From contig NZ_PDKB01000001.1 in NCBI RefSeq assembly GCF_003316695.1, positions 124,001 through 188,000 on the forward strand: a DNA stretch of 64,000 nucleotides, given 5' to 3'. The DNA comes from Aliarcobacter vitoriensis. Lineage in GTDB: Bacteria > Campylobacterota > Campylobacteria > Campylobacterales > Arcobacteraceae. Positions within the stretch are counted from its first letter, which is position 1. The number at the start of each line of letters is the position of its first letter. Both the position numbers and the translations under genes were made by a program. Below, one piece after another: positions 47,222 through 56,982 of this stretch. The notes below the pieces were generated by a model, which was not told the DNA's origin, did no database searches, and worked only from the letters and a program-made list of their open reading frames with translations.

Positions 47222-48619
47222 TTTTTCCCAAACAGTTCCATTTGTTGTATCCATAAGTGAAATGTTCATTGATGATAATTCATCTCTTATTTTATCAGCA
47301 GTTTGGAAATCTTTCATTTTTTTAGCTTCATCTCTTTGTTTTATTAAATCTTCAATCTTTTGTTTTGTCATATCATCAATTCCAAATTGAAAATATGAGT
47401 AAGCATCATTTCCTCCAACACCAATAGAATTTTCTAAAAACTCTATATTTGAAATAATTTCTTTTTTTAAACTTTTGTCTTTAGGATTTGAATCTAGTTT
47501 ATCATTTGCAATATTTATCATTTCATCAATAATTGAAAGAGCTATTGAAGTATTTATATCATCATTTAAAGCATTTAAAATATCTTCTTTAAATTTACCA
47601 TTTACATTTAAAGATTCAACTCCATAAACTCTTTTTTTAAGTCTATAAAGCTTATCAAGTCGTTTTTTAGAAGCTATTAAATCTTCTTCGTTAAAACTTA
47701 AATCAGCTCTATAATGAGTGCTCATAAGATAAAATCTTATAACTTCACCACTGTAAGATTTTAAAACATCTTTTAAGAAAAATGAATTACCTAATGATTT
47801 ACTCATTTTTTCACCATTGATATTTACAAAACCATTATGCATCCAATATTTAGCTAAGTGTTGATTTGTTGCACACCTTGTTTGACTAGCTTCATTTTCG
47901 TGGTGTGGAAAAAGCAAATCTGCTCCTCCAGCATGAATATCTATTTGAAATTCTTCATTCTTATAAGCTAAATGTTTATCAATCATTGCACTACACTCTA
48001 TATGCCATCCAGGACGACCTTTTCCAAAAGTTGCACCAAAACTAATATCATTTTCTTTTTCAAATTTCCATAAAGCAAAATCAGCATTATTTCTTTTTTC
48101 TTTATTTATCTCAACTCTTGAAATAGTATTTTCATCATTTATTTTTTTTGATAAAGTCCCATAATTTGGATCTTTTGAAACATCAAAATAGATACTATCA
48201 CTTGTCTTATATGCTATATCTTTTAAAAGCAGATTTTCAATCATATTTTTCATAGCTTCTAGATTTTCAGTTGCTTTTGGTTCTATGGAATTTGCTAAGA
48301 TATTTAAAGAGTTCATATCATTTTTATATGCTTTTATATAAAAATTTGTGATTTCTTCTAAAGTTTTACCACTCTCATTCATTTTTTTGATGATTTTATC
48401 ATCAATATCAGTAAAATTCTTTGTCATAATTACTTCATAAGCATTTTCTTTTAAAACTCTATGAAGTAAATCAAAAGCAATAGCACTCCTTGCATGACCC
48501 AAATGTGAATCATCGTAAACTGTCGGTCCACAAACATAGATTTTTGCAATATTGGGTTTTATTGAGCTAAATTCTACTTTCTCTTTTTTTGAAGAGTCAT
48601 AAATGTAAAGCTTCTTCAT
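47216..48619 (-). CDS. cysS: Cysteinyl-tRNA synthetase
   Basis: 467-residue class I synthetase. PNIAKIYVCGPTVYDDSHLG contains the HIGH-like HLGH; zinc ligands include the Cys in VYVCGPT, CSAMIDKH and the HHENE motif; EKMSKSLGN is the KMSKS loop (about 266-274). It starts one base after the nusA stop, so the minus-strand operon is nusA-cysS. Confidence 0.97.
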   Translation of the reverse strand: MKKLYIYDSSKKEKVEFSSIKPNIAKIYVCGPTVYDDSHLGHARSAIAFDLLHRVLKENAYEVIMTKNFTDIDDKIIKKMNESGKTLEEITNFYIKAYKNDMNSLNILANSIEPKATENLEAMKNMIENLLLKDIAYKTSDSIYFDVSKDPNYGTLSKKINDENTISRVEINKEKRNNADFALWKFEKENDISFGATFGKGRPGWHIECSAMIDKHLAYKNEEFQIDIHAGGADLLFPHHENEASQTRCATNQHLAKYWMHNGFVNINGEKMSKSLGNSFFLKDVLKSYSGEVIRFYLMSTHYRADLSFNEEDLIASKKRLDKLYRLKKRVYGVESLNVNGKFKEDILNALNDDINTSIALSIIDEMINIANDKLDSNPKDKSLKKEIISNIEFLENSIGVGGNDAYSYFQFGIDDMTKQKIEDLIKQRDEAKKMKDFQTADKIRDELSSMNISLMDTTNGTVWEKL

Positions 48620-48620
48620 T

Positions 48621-49793
48621 TTATTTAAATAGTGCTTCTAATGATGAAGTATCATTAATTTTTACTTCATTTTCTGTATTACTTGTAGCTGAAATATCTT
48701 TATTAGATTCAATTTCTACCAATTCAATATCATATTTTGTAAGCATCGAAGCAAGTCTGATATTTAGCCCAGCTTTTCCTATAGCTTTTGATTTTTGATC
48801 ACTAAATATTGTAACAATAGCTTTACCTTTTTCATTTCCATTTGGAGTTGATTCAACTTTTACACTATTTACTATAGCAGGAGATAAAGATCTTGCAATA
48901 AACATCTCAGGAATAGCTGAATACTCTATACAATCAATACTTTCATTATGCAGTTGACTTGAAACAGAGTTTATTCTTACACCTTTTACACCAACAATAG
49001 CACCAATTGCATCTATTTGAGGATTTGTAGTTGTAAGGGCTATTTTTGATCTAGTTCCAGGAATTCTAGCACTAGCTTCAATTATTATTTTTTGATCTTT
49101 AAGTTCAGGTACTTCCAAAGTTAGAAGATTCTCTAAAAATTTTGGGCTAGTTCTTGATAATTCAACAATAAGACCTAAAGTTTTATCTATATTTACAGAT
49201 TTTACAACAGCATTTAAAGTATCACCAACTTTAAAACTCTCACCTTTAATTCTATTTTTTCTTTGTAGAATACCTTTTATTTCACCAATTTCAATAAAAG
49301 TGCTATCATTTTTATCAATTCTTGTTACAACTCCAGAAACAGTTTTTCCTATTTTTTCTTTGTATTTAGATAAAACATTTTCTTCAACAAATCTTTGAAG
49401 TCTATATTCAAAGTTAGAAGATAAAATTGTTGCGGCATTTCTTCCCATATTCTCAAATTCTAACTCATAACTTACAAAGTCACCTATATCTAAATCAGAA
49501 TTGATATTTTTTGCATCATCAAGAGATATGAAATTTTCATTATTTAAAGGATTTCCTTCTTCATCTTTTGTATCTTCGTTTAATCTTATATCATCATTTG
49601 CAACTACTTCGATTTTTTGAAGAAGTATAAGTTTTTTATTTGCTCTATCAACATTTGCATCAAATATTAAAGAGTGATCAACCATTTTTTGTGCAGTTTT
49701 AATTAAAGCTTCTTTAAGTGCATTTTCAACATCAGTAATTTTTATCCCCTTTTCATAAGCAATAGAGTCTAAAATATCTATTATTTTATCCAT
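48621..49793 (-). CDS. nusA: Transcription termination/antitermination factor NusA
   Basis: 390 residues: N-terminal RNAP-binding domain (MDKIIDILDSIAYEKGIKIT), S1 domain (IGKTVSGVVTRIDKNDSTFI, about 150-215) and two KH domains (RTSPKFLENLLTLEVPELKD, GAIVGVKGVRINSVSSQL, AIGKAGLNIRLASML). I start it at ATG 49793, eight bases after GGGAAA; a further ATG-like extension (49817) lacks support. Heads nusA-cysS. Confidence 0.95.
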   Translation of the reverse strand: MDKIIDILDSIAYEKGIKITDVENALKEALIKTAQKMVDHSLIFDANVDRANKKLILLQKIEVVANDDIRLNEDTKDEEGNPLNNENFISLDDAKNINSDLDIGDFVSYELEFENMGRNAATILSSNFEYRLQRFVEENVLSKYKEKIGKTVSGVVTRIDKNDSTFIEIGEIKGILQRKNRIKGESFKVGDTLNAVVKSVNIDKTLGLIVELSRTSPKFLENLLTLEVPELKDQKIIIEASARIPGTRSKIALTTTNPQIDAIGAIVGVKGVRINSVSSQLHNESIDCIEYSAIPEMFIARSLSPAIVNSVKVESTPNGNEKGKAIVTIFSDQKSKAIGKAGLNIRLASMLTKYDIELVEIESNKDISATSNTENEVKINDTSSLEALFK

Positions 49794-49943
49794 AATAATT
49801 TTCCCTTTTTTTAACATTGAAATGGCAATTGTGATTTTTCAATGCGAGTTTAATACAATAGTATATCAAAAATACCTTTTATACAAATTAAAGCAATTTT
49901 TGAATAGAATATCCGATTAATTATCAAAAAAAAGGTTTAATAA

Positions 49944-50186
49944 ATGGAATTATTACTTGCTAGAAATGAGTTAAATGAAAAGCCAAAAAAAGTACAGTTA
50001 GACAAAATAAAAGATGAGTTAGCTAAAGATAAACAAAAGATTTTTTATTTTGATAAAGACAATTCACATAAAGATATGATGGCTTTAGTTGAAGCTTTAG
50101 AAAAAATCGGATTTAATATATATTTTAGAGAAATAAAATACGGTTTAGCTGATGATGAGTATATGTATGAGGTTCATGCACTTTAA
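49944..50186 (+). CDS. HP0268-family small nuclease-like protein
   Basis: 80 residues, exactly the length of H. pylori HP0268 as I recall it, with matching segments LLLARNELNE, KQKIFYFDKDNSHKDMMALV and a C-terminal YEVHAL. HP0268 has been described as a nicking endonuclease/purine-preferring ribonuclease with a Smr-like fold. The family is essentially confined to Campylobacterota and sits beside miaB in H. pylori too. AAAAAGGTTTAAT precedes the ATG. Divergent from nusA. Confidence 0.85.
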   Translation: MELLLARNELNEKPKKVQLDKIKDELAKDKQKIFYFDKDNSHKDMMALVEALEKIGFNIYFREIKYGLADDEYMYEVHAL

Positions 50187-50204
50187 TTTTAAGTGTTAAA
50201 AAAT

Positions 50205-51509
50205 ATGAGTAAAAAACTATTTATACAGACTTTAGGTTGTCAGATGAATGACACAGATAGTCAGCACATTCAAGCAGAACTTGAAAAGCATAAAGGCTAT
50301 ATTAAAACTGATAAACTAGAAGATGCAGATTTAATTATCATAAATACTTGCTCTGTTAGAGAAAAACCTGTTCAAAAACTATTTTCTGAAATAGGGCAAT
50401 TTAATAAAAAGAAAAAGAATGGTGCAAAAATTGGGGTTTGTGGTTGTACAGCTTCACACTTAGGACAAGATATTATAAAACGAGCACCGTATGTTGATTT
50501 TGTTTTAGGAGCTAGAAATATATCAAAAATAAAAGATGTTGTTGATATAAAAGGTTCAGTTGAAGTTGCTATTACAAATGATGATTCACAATATGAGTTT
50601 GCAACTGCAACATCAAATCAATATAGAACGAGTGTAAATATATCAGTTGGGTGTGATAAAGAGTGTACATACTGTATAGTTCCAAGTACTAGAGGAGAAG
50701 AGATTTCTATTCCACCAGAAATGATAGTTTCTCAAATACAAAAAGCTGTTGACCAAGGTGCTGTTGAAGTTATGCTTTTAGGGCAAAATGTAAACTCTTA
50801 TGGAAGAAGATTTAGCGATAAAAGAGGAAAATATAGTTTTACTAAACTTTTACAAGATATATCAAAGATAGATGGCTTAAAAAGAATAAGATTTACATCT
50901 CCTCATCCTCTACATATGGATGATGAATTTATAGAAGAGTTTGCTAAAAATGAAAAAATTTCAAAGTGTATTCATATGCCACTTCAGAGTGGTTCAACTA
51001 CTATTTTAAAAGCTATGAGAAGAGGATATACAAAAGAATGGTTTTTAAATAGAGCTACAAAACTTAGAAATTTAGTACCAAATTTAAGAATTACAACAGA
51101 TATTATTGTGGCATTTCCTGGTGAAACTCATGAAGATTTTTTAGATACATTAGATGTAGTAAATCAAGTAAAATTTGATCAAATTTTTAATTTTAAATAT
51201 TCTGCTAGACCTGGGACAAAAGCTTTAGAGTTCAAAGATAAAGAGATTGATGATGAAATAGGAAGTTTGAGATTAACACAACTTATTGAACTTCATAAAA
51301 GATATTTGGAAGATTCAATGCCTTCTATGATTGGACAAACTTTAAATGTTTTAGTTGAAAGTCTTAAGCCAAATGGTGAAGTAACAGGTTATACTGACAA
51401 CTATTATCAAGTATTTGCCAAAGGCAGTGATGAGTTATTAGGTAAATTTGTAGATATTAAAATTACAAGTGCAACACGAACTTCATTAAAAGGCGAAGTT
51501 ATAGCTTAA
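50205..51509 (+). CDS. miaB: tRNA-2-methylthio-N6-isopentenyladenosine methylthiotransferase MiaB
   Basis: Radical-SAM enzyme methylthiolating A37 of tRNAs. About 434 residues. FIQTLGCQMNDTDSQ, NTCSVREKPVQKLFSEIG and GVCGCTASHLG carry the auxiliary-cluster cysteines; CDKECTYCIVPSTRGEEIS is the radical-SAM triad (about 145-163); a TRAM domain ends it. ATG 50205 gives MSKKLFIQTLGC, matching relatives, and is preferred over GTG 50193. The stop shares a base with the next start. Confidence 0.96.
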   Translation: MSKKLFIQTLGCQMNDTDSQHIQAELEKHKGYIKTDKLEDADLIIINTCSVREKPVQKLFSEIGQFNKKKKNGAKIGVCGCTASHLGQDIIKRAPYVDFVLGARNISKIKDVVDIKGSVEVAITNDDSQYEFATATSNQYRTSVNISVGCDKECTYCIVPSTRGEEISIPPEMIVSQIQKAVDQGAVEVMLLGQNVNSYGRRFSDKRGKYSFTKLLQDISKIDGLKRIRFTSPHPLHMDDEFIEEFAKNEKISKCIHMPLQSGSTTILKAMRRGYTKEWFLNRATKLRNLVPNLRITTDIIVAFPGETHEDFLDTLDVVNQVKFDQIFNFKYSARPGTKALEFKDKEIDDEIGSLRLTQLIELHKRYLEDSMPSMIGQTLNVLVESLKPNGEVTGYTDNYYQVFAKGSDELLGKFVDIKITSATRTSLKGEVIA

Positions 51510-52120
51510 TGTGGAAATCATTTAAAAAAAGGTTTGCTCCATATTTACTTTATGTATTAGTTAAATTGATATATGCTACAAATAAAAAGGTATATCATCA
51601 TCCTAAAGACGATAAAGAGCCTTTTGTTCTTTGTATGTGGCATGGAGATTTACTTTCTCAGATCTTTAATTATCACTTTTTTAGGAAACATGGAATTATA
51701 AAAGCTATAATTAGTGAAAATAGAGATGGCGAGATTATTTCAAAAATCGCATTTTTATTTGATTGTGGAGCTATTAGAGGTTCTAGTTCTAAGGGTGCTG
51801 CAAAAGTATTTTTAAGTGCTTTAAGAGAATTGAAAGATGGAAATGATGTAGCTATAACTCCTGATGGACCAAGAGGACCTAGGTATAGTGTAGCAGATGG
51901 AATTGTAACAATTTCACAAAAAAGTGGAAAAGATATTAGATGTTTTAATGCTGTTCATACAAAATATTGGCAGTTTAAATCTTGGGATAAGTTTGTTTTA
52001 CCAAAACCATTTGGTAGAATAGATTTTTATATAAGTGAGCCATTTAGTGTTCAAGGACTTGAATTAGAAGAGGCAAAAAATATAATAAAACAGAGAATGT
52101 TAATCCACTCTTTAAAATAA
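51509..52120 (+). CDS. DUF374/lysophospholipid acyltransferase-like protein
   Basis: 203 residues: CMWHGDLLSQIFNYHF (about 42-57) has the H-x4-D-like acyltransferase-type motif, followed by ISENRDGEIISKIAFLFDCG, RGSSSKGAAKVFLSALRELK and the highly conserved ITPDGPRGPRYSVADG. The family is thought to transfer acyl chains to a lipid or lipid A-like acceptor. Coupled to miaB by a one-base overlap; H. pylori has the same order (HP0269-HP0270, from memory). Confidence 0.87.
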   Translation: MWKSFKKRFAPYLLYVLVKLIYATNKKVYHHPKDDKEPFVLCMWHGDLLSQIFNYHFFRKHGIIKAIISENRDGEIISKIAFLFDCGAIRGSSSKGAAKVFLSALRELKDGNDVAITPDGPRGPRYSVADGIVTISQKSGKDIRCFNAVHTKYWQFKSWDKFVLPKPFGRIDFYISEPFSVQGLELEEAKNIIKQRMLIHSLK

Positions 52121-52132
52121 TTAGGGATGCTT

Positions 52133-53707
52133 ATGTTTAAAAAAGAGACTTTTTTCATAAATGCTGTAAAGCAAAATAATCAACTAAAAGTTGAGTACAA
52201 AAAATATTTAAATTCCAAAGAACAAAGTAGTGATAATTCAACTTTTTTGATAGATGGCGATGTATTGCCTGATAATATTGTTCAAAAGATTAATATTTGG
52301 CAAAAAGAGAACGATTTTAGTTATGTTTCTACTATTTTACTAAGTGATACAACAAAACTTATTCCAAAAGCATTATCTTCAAAGGTAAAAGATTGTGAAA
52401 TTGTAAATTTTGATAGTTTATATGATATTGCTGTTTTAAAAACAACATTATTTGAAACACAAAATTATTTTGCAAAAACAGGAGTAGATTTTATATATTC
52501 TGCTTTTCATATTATAAATTCACATATTCAAAAGAATAAATCAAAAAATGAATTACTATTTTTTATATACAATAACAGAGCATATATTTTAATAGTTGAT
52601 AAAAATAGTGTGATAGTTTACAATGAAGTTGTAGATTTATTGACTTTTGATGCTGTAAGACGATCACATTTTTATGAAGATGATTTGGAAGGTCAAAAGC
52701 TTTATGATGAGTTATACTTTCTTGAACTTAGTGAGTTATTACAAAAAATATTGAAAAACTTTCATCAAAAACACAAAGATATTTTTGTACAAAAAATTTC
52801 AATCCTTTTTGCATTAAGAAATCTTACAAAAGAACAATTATCTAATTTAAGTCAAGAATTGATGTTGAAAGTTGATGATTACACTATTGATATTGATGAA
52901 GAATTATTTAAATTATCGCAAGATAATTTAAATCAAAAAAGTTTTATAAAACCACGAAAAAAGAAAAAAAGAAGAGATTTTAGATATGTATTTTTAGTGA
53001 TTTTATTTGCAATATTATTTTATGGAGCATATAAAATATATAGCATGATTGATTTTAAGAATATTGCTATAAAACTAAACTTGATTGAAGCTAAAAAAGA
53101 GTTAGTTTTGGACAAACTTCCTGATCATATTTTGAATAATAGTAAAAAAGAGTTAAGAGTGGAAGCTATTTTCAAATCAATTCCAAATAATTTGATGATA
53201 AATAATTTTATTTTAAACTCAAATAGTGTTGAATTAAAAGTTTTAGCAAAAAATGATGAGAGTTTAAAACTTCTAAATTTAGCTTTAAATTCGATATATT
53301 CAAGTGTAGATTCAAAAAAAGTAGATGAAAAACAATTAGAAAATTTTGAAGCTATTGTTATTGCTAAAAATGAGTTAGAATTGAAAGATGTTACCTATAA
53401 AGTATTTACAAAAGATTATTTACAAGATGAAGATTTTGATGTTGAAAGTATCAATGAACAGTTAAAAATGTTACTTCCTGAAAACTCAATAGTAAAATAT
53501 ATAGATAGATATGATGCATCAAAAGTTGATGTATTTGCTTTTAGTGTAAATGCAATAATAAAAGAACCTAAAGAATTCTTTGAATTATTAACAGATATAA
53601 ATAGTGAATTATATTCTATAACTTTAGCAAATCCAATAGTTATGAAAAATACAAATTTAGGAATAGAAGTAGAGTTTATTTTGGAGTTTAATCAACTGAA
53701 AAACTAA
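52133..53707 (+). CDS. Bitopic membrane protein of GspL/PilM-PilN-like layout, unknown
   Basis: 524 residues. Residues 1-280 are cytoplasmic alpha/beta (MFKKETFFINAVKQNNQLKV, FFIYNNRAYILIVDKNSVIV), then a basic stretch KPRKKKKRRDFR and one membrane helix (about 285-305, YVFLVILFAILFYGAYKIYS). Two repeated periplasmic alpha/beta domains follow (from about 340 and 425). An actin-like cytoplasmic domain plus helix plus ferredoxin-like repeats is the layout of GspL or a PilM-PilN fusion, but no secretion genes are adjacent. Start ATG 52133 has TTAGGG six bases upstream. Confidence 0.65.
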   Translation: MFKKETFFINAVKQNNQLKVEYKKYLNSKEQSSDNSTFLIDGDVLPDNIVQKINIWQKENDFSYVSTILLSDTTKLIPKALSSKVKDCEIVNFDSLYDIAVLKTTLFETQNYFAKTGVDFIYSAFHIINSHIQKNKSKNELLFFIYNNRAYILIVDKNSVIVYNEVVDLLTFDAVRRSHFYEDDLEGQKLYDELYFLELSELLQKILKNFHQKHKDIFVQKISILFALRNLTKEQLSNLSQELMLKVDDYTIDIDEELFKLSQDNLNQKSFIKPRKKKKRRDFRYVFLVILFAILFYGAYKIYSMIDFKNIAIKLNLIEAKKELVLDKLPDHILNNSKKELRVEAIFKSIPNNLMINNFILNSNSVELKVLAKNDESLKLLNLALNSIYSSVDSKKVDEKQLENFEAIVIAKNELELKDVTYKVFTKDYLQDEDFDVESINEQLKMLLPENSIVKYIDRYDASKVDVFAFSVNAIIKEPKEFFELLTDINSELYSITLANPIVMKNTNLGIEVEFILEFNQLKN

Positions 53708-53729
53708 AAGTTTTACCAAACTTTTAGTT
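53702..53729. terminator. Bidirectional terminator overlapping both stops
   Basis: 12-bp perfect arms AACTAAAAGTTT / AAACTTTTAGTT with a TACC loop. The plus-strand stop lies in the left arm and the mqnE stop begins at its end (53713). Confidence 0.85.
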
Positions 53730-54774
53730 CATTATAAATACTATCTCTTTCAACTGGAATAAATCCAGAGTTTCTTATAAGTTCTATAAACTCATTTTGG
53801 ATAACTCCTTTAGCACTAGAAGCTCCAGCAGCACTTTGAATAGACTCTTTTTCTATTGTTCCATCTACATCATTTGCTCCAAACTCTTGAGCAATTAAAG
53901 CTAGTTTTACAGTTGAAGTTGCCCAATATGCTTTTATATTTGGAATATTATCAAGCATTATTCTTGCTATTGCATAAGTTTTTAATATCTCATGAGCAGT
54001 TACAGGTTCTTTTACTTTTAGATAGTTATTTTGAGTTTGAAAAACAAGTGGAATAAAGGCATTAAAGCCACCTGTAATATCTTGTAAATTTCTAAGTCTT
54101 AACATATGGTCAATTCTATGCTCTCTTGATTCTATGTGACCAAAAAGCATTGTTGCATTACTTTTTCTTCCTTTTTCATGCCAAAGCTTATGGATTTCCA
54201 GCCATTGTTCTGAACTAACTTTCCCGCCACAAATTCTTTTTCTTATCTTTTCATCAAATATTTCAGCTCCACCACCTGGCATAGAATCTACACCATATTC
54301 AATCATAGTATTTATGATATCTTCATAACTTAACTGATATTGTTTACTTAAAAAGTGAATTTCAGCTGCAGTTAGAGCTTTTACGTGAATATGAGGAAAG
54401 TTAGTTTTTATCTTTTTGAAAATTTCCATATACCAAGTAAGTCCAGTATGTGGGTTGTGAGCAGATACAATATGAACTTCTTTTATGTCATTTTTTGAAG
54501 AGTTTTTCACAATATTTAAAATTTCTTCATGAGTTAAAGTGTATTGATTTGGATTTTTTCTACTTGCACTATATGCACAAAACTGGCAAACATCTTTACA
54601 AATATTTGTAGGATTTATATGTCTATTTATATTAAAATACGTTTTTTTTTGGTGTTTTTCTTCTCTTATTCTATTCGCATATTTTCCTAAAGTTATTAAA
54701 TCCAAATCATAAAGTTTTATACCATCTTCTAAATTTAATCTTTCATTATTTTCAAGCTTTTTTAAAATATCCAT
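53713..54774 (-). CDS. mqnE: Aminofutalosine synthase MqnE
   Basis: Radical-SAM enzyme joining SAM adenosyl radical and chorismate-derived enolpyruvyl benzoate in the futalosine menaquinone pathway. 353 residues. The [4Fe-4S] motif is CKDVCQFCAYSASRK (about 58-72), with EVHIVSAHNPHTGLTWYMEI, DSMPGGGAEIFDEKIRKRIC and TNATML-like SNATMLFGHIE. The HNPHTGL segment and PGGGAEIF favour MqnE over the related MqnC. Confidence 0.92.
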   Translation of the reverse strand: MDILKKLENNERLNLEDGIKLYDLDLITLGKYANRIREEKHQKKTYFNINRHINPTNICKDVCQFCAYSASRKNPNQYTLTHEEILNIVKNSSKNDIKEVHIVSAHNPHTGLTWYMEIFKKIKTNFPHIHVKALTAAEIHFLSKQYQLSYEDIINTMIEYGVDSMPGGGAEIFDEKIRKRICGGKVSSEQWLEIHKLWHEKGRKSNATMLFGHIESREHRIDHMLRLRNLQDITGGFNAFIPLVFQTQNNYLKVKEPVTAHEILKTYAIARIMLDNIPNIKAYWATSTVKLALIAQEFGANDVDGTIEKESIQSAAGASSAKGVIQNEFIELIRNSGFIPVERDSIYNELKVW

Positions 54775-54780
54775 ATCTAC

Positions 54781-55098
54781 CTACTTACAATCAAAATCTT
54801 TTGTATAAGAGTTATCTTTTTCATGATGAACAAATCCCATACAAGTTTTTTGCATATCATTGTCATAAAAAACAACTTTATATACACTACTTCTTAGTTT
54901 TGTTTGTATATCTTCTACACTTAATTTATTTACAACTTTTAGATTTTGAATATTTTTATGTCCTAAAGTATCTAAAATTTCAGCCATTCTTTGTGTTTTA
55001 AATATTTGGAGAATAAGAAATATTCCAAATGATAAAATTACAATAATTGAGATGATTATAACTGTTTTTTTAGGTAGTTTTCTTACTTCATAACTCAT
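54781..55098 (-). CDS. Small bitopic membrane protein, unknown
   Basis: 105 residues: cytoplasmic MSYEVRKLPKKT, a membrane helix at about 12-30 (VIIISIIVILSFGIFLILQI), and a periplasmic part with two cysteines (KTCMGFVHHEKDNSYTKDFD ending CK) that could form a disulfide. It overlaps the carbonic anhydrase stop by four bases and precedes mqnE by six bases. No family recognised. Confidence 0.7.
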   Translation of the reverse strand: MSYEVRKLPKKTVIIISIIVILSFGIFLILQIFKTQRMAEILDTLGHKNIQNLKVVNKLSVEDIQTKLRSSVYKVVFYDNDMQKTCMGFVHHEKDNSYTKDFDCK

Positions 55099-55742
55099 TT
55101 TTTGTAATCTTCCAGTGGTTTAAATGTACAGTCTTCTCCATCATAATAATCTATAGTTCCATCTTCAATTTTGTAGTACCAACCATGAATTTGAAGTTCG
55201 CTATTTTTAATTTTTTCTACAATATAAGGAAAAGATAAAAGGTTTTCCATTTGATACACAATAGAAACTTTTTCTGTTGTTCTATAAAGTTGTTCTTTAT
55301 CTTCTTTATTTGGTGTTGCAAGAAGAGTATATTCTTTAGCTTTTTTACCAAGTTCTAGCCATTTTTTAACATTTGATAATTCAGGAGAATTTTCTAAATC
55401 TTGATATAAACTTTTACAAGCTCCACAGTGTGAATGTCCACAAACTATAATATGTTTTACATTTAAAACATTTACTGCATATTCAATAGCAGCTGAAGTT
55501 CCGTGATAATCATTGTCTGGATTGTATGGTGGAACAAAATTTCCAACATTTCTTAAAATAAACATATCTCCTGGTTTTGTATCTAGCATCAAATCTGGTG
55601 TTACTCTGCTATCACTACAACCTATAAATAAAACCTCTGGTTTTTGACCTGTTTTTACTAATTGTTTTAAATCTGTTTCATATTTTGAAAATCGTGCTTC
55701 TCTAAACTTTTTATTTCCTTTTATCAAATCATTTATTTGCAT
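55095..55742 (-). CDS. can: Beta-class carbonic anhydrase
   Basis: 215 residues. Zinc and catalytic motifs are FIGCSDSRVTPDLM (Cys and the Asp-Arg dyad, about 39-52) and HIIVCGHSHCGACKSLYQDL (His and Cys ligands, about 96-115). It interconverts CO2 and bicarbonate in the cytosol, useful for carboxylation at low CO2. The start overlaps the bioF-type gene by 14 bases, so the run bioF-can-54781 ORF-mqnE is tightly packed. Confidence 0.94.
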   Translation of the reverse strand: MQINDLIKGNKKFREARFSKYETDLKQLVKTGQKPEVLFIGCSDSRVTPDLMLDTKPGDMFILRNVGNFVPPYNPDNDYHGTSAAIEYAVNVLNVKHIIVCGHSHCGACKSLYQDLENSPELSNVKKWLELGKKAKEYTLLATPNKEDKEQLYRTTEKVSIVYQMENLLSFPYIVEKIKNSELQIHGWYYKIEDGTIDYYDGEDCTFKPLEDYKK

Positions 55743-56832
55743 TGAGTTCCTTTATTAAGTTGCATACCTCTATTAAGTCATTATTTGACACATCAATTTT
55801 CGCTATAAGTCTAATAATTGCATTTTTAACTGTTGGTTGTCGTATAGCTCCTATTAAAAAGCCTTTTCCTTTTAAAGATTTTTGTATCTCCAACACTTTT
55901 TTATTGTCATTTACTAATATTGGAATAATAAGTGATTTTGAACTTATTCCTAAATAGCTTTGAATTATAGTTAATTTTTGTTTAATTTTTTGATTTAATT
56001 TCTTTTTCTTCTTTTGAATATATTTTAAGCTTTCAAGTCCTAAAGCTGTATCAAAAAGTGATGGTGCAGTTGAATATATAATAGGTTTTGCTCTATTTTC
56101 TAAGAATTTTATAATATCTTTTGAAGCTAAGATATATGCTCCATAAGAGCCATAAGCTTTCCCTAAAGTTCCCATTTTTATATGATTTTCTTTTGGTTTT
56201 ATATTGTAATAATCAAAAATACCTAAAAGATTTTTTCCTAGAACACCAGAACTATGAGCTTCATCAACTATTAAAATAGAATCATATTTATCAGCAATGT
56301 CAAAAATCTCTTTTTTGACTAAATCTCCACCCATAGAGTAAACACCTTCTACTGCTATGATATTTCTTCCTATACGATTAGAACTATTGAGTTTATTTTC
56401 CAAATCTTTTTCATCATTGTGATTGAAAACTATTACTTGAGAACTATTTAAAAGTTTTGTAGCTAAAATACCACTTGCATGATAATCTTCATCTATAAAA
56501 AGTGTATCATTTTTTCGTACTAATGCTTCAATCATTGATATATTTGCTAAAAAGCCACTTCCTACTATGATAGCATCTTCAAAGTTATTTATAAAAGCCA
56601 ATTTTTCTTCAAATTCTTTATGAATTTTTGAATATCCATTTACTAGCATAGATGATTTAGGAGAAAAATAGTGATTTCTTAAAACTCTTTTGTAAGCTTT
56701 TTTCAAAAGCTTTTTACTTGTAGAAAGTCCTAAATAATCATTTGAAGCTAAATCGATTAAATTTTTTTCAAAAACTATACGATTTCTTAGGCGGTTTGCT
56801 TTTTCTATAGATTCTAACTCTTTTTGGTACAA
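55729..56832 (-). CDS. bioF: 8-amino-7-oxononanoate synthase-type aminotransferase (alpha-oxoamine synthase)
   Basis: PLP-dependent alpha-oxoamine synthase of 367 residues. DLASNDYLGLSTSKKLLKKA at the N-terminus, EGVYSMGGDLVKKEIFDIAD, VDEAHSSGVLG and the PLP lysine in MGTLGKAYGSYGAYI (about 218-232). BioF uses pimeloyl-ACP and alanine for biotin; KBL-type relatives look similar, so biotin synthesis is likely but not certain. TTG start at 56832 with AAGGA upstream and a -10 box (TATAAT on the minus strand, 56851-56856). Confidence 0.85.
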   Translation of the reverse strand: MYQKELESIEKANRLRNRIVFEKNLIDLASNDYLGLSTSKKLLKKAYKRVLRNHYFSPKSSMLVNGYSKIHKEFEEKLAFINNFEDAIIVGSGFLANISMIEALVRKNDTLFIDEDYHASGILATKLLNSSQVIVFNHNDEKDLENKLNSSNRIGRNIIAVEGVYSMGGDLVKKEIFDIADKYDSILIVDEAHSSGVLGKNLLGIFDYYNIKPKENHIKMGTLGKAYGSYGAYILASKDIIKFLENRAKPIIYSTAPSLFDTALGLESLKYIQKKKKKLNQKIKQKLTIIQSYLGISSKSLIIPILVNDNKKVLEIQKSLKGKGFLIGAIRQPTVKNAIIRLIAKIDVSNNDLIEVCNLIKELNANK

Positions 56833-56943
56833 AAATATTCCTTACATAAAATTATAATAGTACCTAAAAACTGATATTTTAAAGGTTAAGTAAGAAATTT
56901 ATAAATAATTTCTAAATGCTAGATTGTTGCTATTGAAATAACT

Positions 56944-56949
56944 TATAAT
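56944..56949 (+). promoter_or_regulatory. -10-like TATAAT in the yraN-bioF gap, plus strand
   Basis: TATAAT in AACTTATAATTCTTC, upstream of the GC-rich hairpin 56983-57014 on the same strand, with no ORF following. It could drive a small RNA; the -35 region is not convincing. Confidence 0.3.
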
Positions 56950-56982
56950 TCTTCTCTACTAATTAAATTATAGTTAGGAGGG

